Positions 5,325-6,263 of a stretch of 6,263 nucleotides of DNA are shown here, one piece after another (the first letter of the stretch is position 1; each line of letters begins with the position of its first letter). The DNA comes from JAEMQF01 sp031396305 (GTDB lineage Bacteria > Pseudomonadota > Gammaproteobacteria > Burkholderiales > Burkholderiaceae_C). The position numbers and the translations under genes were made by a program. The notes below the pieces were generated by a model. That model worked only from the letters and a program-made list of their open reading frames with translations. It was not told where the DNA came from and did not search any database. The stretch is from positions 1 to 6,263 of the forward strand of contig JANNKM010000342.1 in the NCBI GenBank assembly GCA_031396305.1. The letters are read 5' to 3'.

Positions 5325-6263
5325 TCAGGGGCAGCGCAGGGCTTTATCGGTCGATACGGCGCCGTGGTTGCGGCCGGCGACGACGTGCAGCTCAAGGGCC
5401 GTGTCGACGACGCCTTCGGCTCGGGCCGCCGCGATCAGCTGCTGCGCGGCCGCTGCCGACGGCACACAGGCAAAGCCAGTGGGCCCCCATGAACTTTGGC
5501 CGATGGCCGCGGCTTCGCCGCAGCGTGCGCGCAGCCATTGCATGAGACGGCCCACCGCCGGGCTGGTCCAGGCGCTGCCGCCTTGCGCCGGCGCGAAGTG
5601 CTCGCCCAGGCACGATTGCACCTGGTTGATGCCGCTGGCAAACGCCTCGAAGTCGCGGCTCGCCGCACCGGGCAAGACGCGCATCAGCACCTGGTGGCAC
5701 AGGTCGGCGGCTTGCGCGCGCGGCAGCGCGTGCAGCCCGGCGATCGCCTCGCGTTCAGCGCGGCCGTGCAGGCCATGCCGGAGCGAGTCGACCACGACGA
5801 TGATGCGCCATTGGCTTGGCCATTCCAGGCGCGCCAGCAGCGGCGCCGGGCTGCCATCGGCACCCGGTCCGCCGTCGAGCAGGAGCCCGCCCGCATCGAA
5901 ACCGGCGATGCCGATGCCTGAGCGCTGGCCGCGCGCCAGCCACGTCGCCAGCGTGGCGCTGCTCAGGTCGAGGCCTTGCCAGTGCGCAAAGGCCCGGCCC
6001 ACCGCGAGCGCGAGCTGCGTGCCCGAACCAAAGCCGGCGTGCGCGGGCAGGGCGGATTTCAGGCGCAGCGCCAGCGGCTCGTGCAGGCCGGTGCATTCGC
6101 GCAAGCGGTGCAGGTGTTGCGCCACGCGTCCGGCCTCGGCGCGCGCGGCAGGTGTATCGGCGCTGATGTCATCGGCGCCAGCCGAAGAGATTTCGACTTC
6201 CGTCTCGTAACCCTCGATCACCAGGCCCAGGCTGCCAAAGCGCCGCCCCAGCGTGCCCGACGG
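5325..6263 (-). CDS. mptG: beta-ribofuranosylaminobenzene 5'-phosphate synthase, 5' end outside the window
   Basis: Known role of the family: it condenses PRPP with a 4-hydroxy- or 4-aminobenzoate and releases CO2 and pyrophosphate. This is the committed step of methanopterin biosynthesis in the cytoplasm. The family has a GHMP-kinase-type fold. In the sequence, 312 codons plus a TGA stop are visible and the frame stays open to the window edge. The first visible residues, PSGTLGRRFGSLGL, match the conserved N-terminal block of the family. The GTG at 6221 is therefore an internal codon, and perhaps 15-25 residues are missing. Further blocks are the GHMP-like loop PAHAGFGSGTQLAL, then RSGIGIAGFDAGGLLLDGG, and near the C-terminus QSSWGPTGFA, a typical signature. 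It is the first visible gene of the block, with mtdB 39 bp downstream. The symbol is that of the archaeal enzyme; in methylotroph papers the gene is often called orf4. The family assignment is firm. Confidence 0.93.
   Translation of the reverse strand, partial: PSGTLGRRFGSLGLVIEGYETEVEISSAGADDISADTPAARAEAGRVAQHLHRLRECTGLHEPLALRLKSALPAHAGFGSGTQLALAVGRAFAHWQGLDLSSATLATWLARGQRSGIGIAGFDAGGLLLDGGPGADGSPAPLLARLEWPSQWRIIVVVDSLRHGLHGRAEREAIAGLHALPRAQAADLCHQVLMRVLPGAASRDFEAFASGINQVQSCLGEHFAPAQGGSAWTSPAVGRLMQWLRARCGEAAAIGQSSWGPTGFACVPSAAAAQQLIAAARAEGVVDTALELHVVAGRNHGAVSTDKALRCP

Noticed and set aside
3813..5492. 559-codon plus-strand open frame, and similar long ones at 3151-4764 and 2135-3532
   Set aside because: They lie antisense to mtdB, the ATP-grasp gene and mch, which have clear family motifs. 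Their products are rich in Arg, Ala and His with no recognisable domain, as expected for shadows in high-GC DNA.
6219..6221. GTG as the start codon of the beta-RFAP synthase
   Set aside because: The frame stays open upstream to the window edge, and the upstream residues GTLGRRFGSLGL are part of the conserved family N-terminus. The true start is outside.

Overview
The window is GC-rich DNA holding one block of six genes, all on the minus strand and read from high to low coordinates. It is part of a bacterial tetrahydromethanopterin (H4MPT)-linked C1 gene cluster. Two products are clear central enzymes of the formaldehyde-to-formate branch: the methylene-H4MPT dehydrogenase MtdB and the methenyl-H4MPT cyclohydrolase Mch. 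A third, beta-ribofuranosylaminobenzene 5'-phosphate (beta-RFAP) synthase, is the marker enzyme of H4MPT biosynthesis. High GC, archaeon-like C1 genes and a long intergenic palindrome suggest a proteobacterial methylotroph. My best guess is a betaproteobacterium of the Burkholderiales, from recalled impressions of such genomes and not from any search.

Layout in transcription order: (1) beta-RFAP synthase, 6263-5325, with its 5' end outside the window; (2) mtdB, 5285-4362; (3) an ATP-grasp protein of the biotin-carboxylase-related type, 4356-3178; (4) mch, 3181-2156, overlapping gene 3 by 4 bp; (5) a 163-bp gap almost completely filled by a long imperfect inverted repeat, about 1999-2157; (6) a RimK-type ATP-grasp ligase, 1992-1012; (7) a CitG-family (triphosphoribosyl-dephospho-CoA synthase-like) protein, 1015-83, overlapping the RimK-type gene by 4 bp; (8) two dyads in the last 80 bp downstream, which may end the transcript.

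How they fit together: beta-RFAP synthase makes the aryl-ribose backbone of H4MPT. The two ATP-grasp proteins and the CitG-like protein are good candidates for poorly defined later steps, namely ribosyl transfer and carboxylate-amine or carboxylate ligation. MtdB and Mch use the finished cofactor to oxidise methylene-H4MPT to methenyl-H4MPT and then to formyl-H4MPT. The genes for the formaldehyde-activating enzyme, the formyltransferase/hydrolase complex and the other biosynthetic enzymes are not in the window. No promoter is visible, so the operon probably starts beyond 6263. The most interesting points are the three unassigned biosynthetic-type genes and the large palindrome that splits the operon between mch and the RimK/CitG pair. 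The long plus-strand open frames are antisense shadows of these genes.
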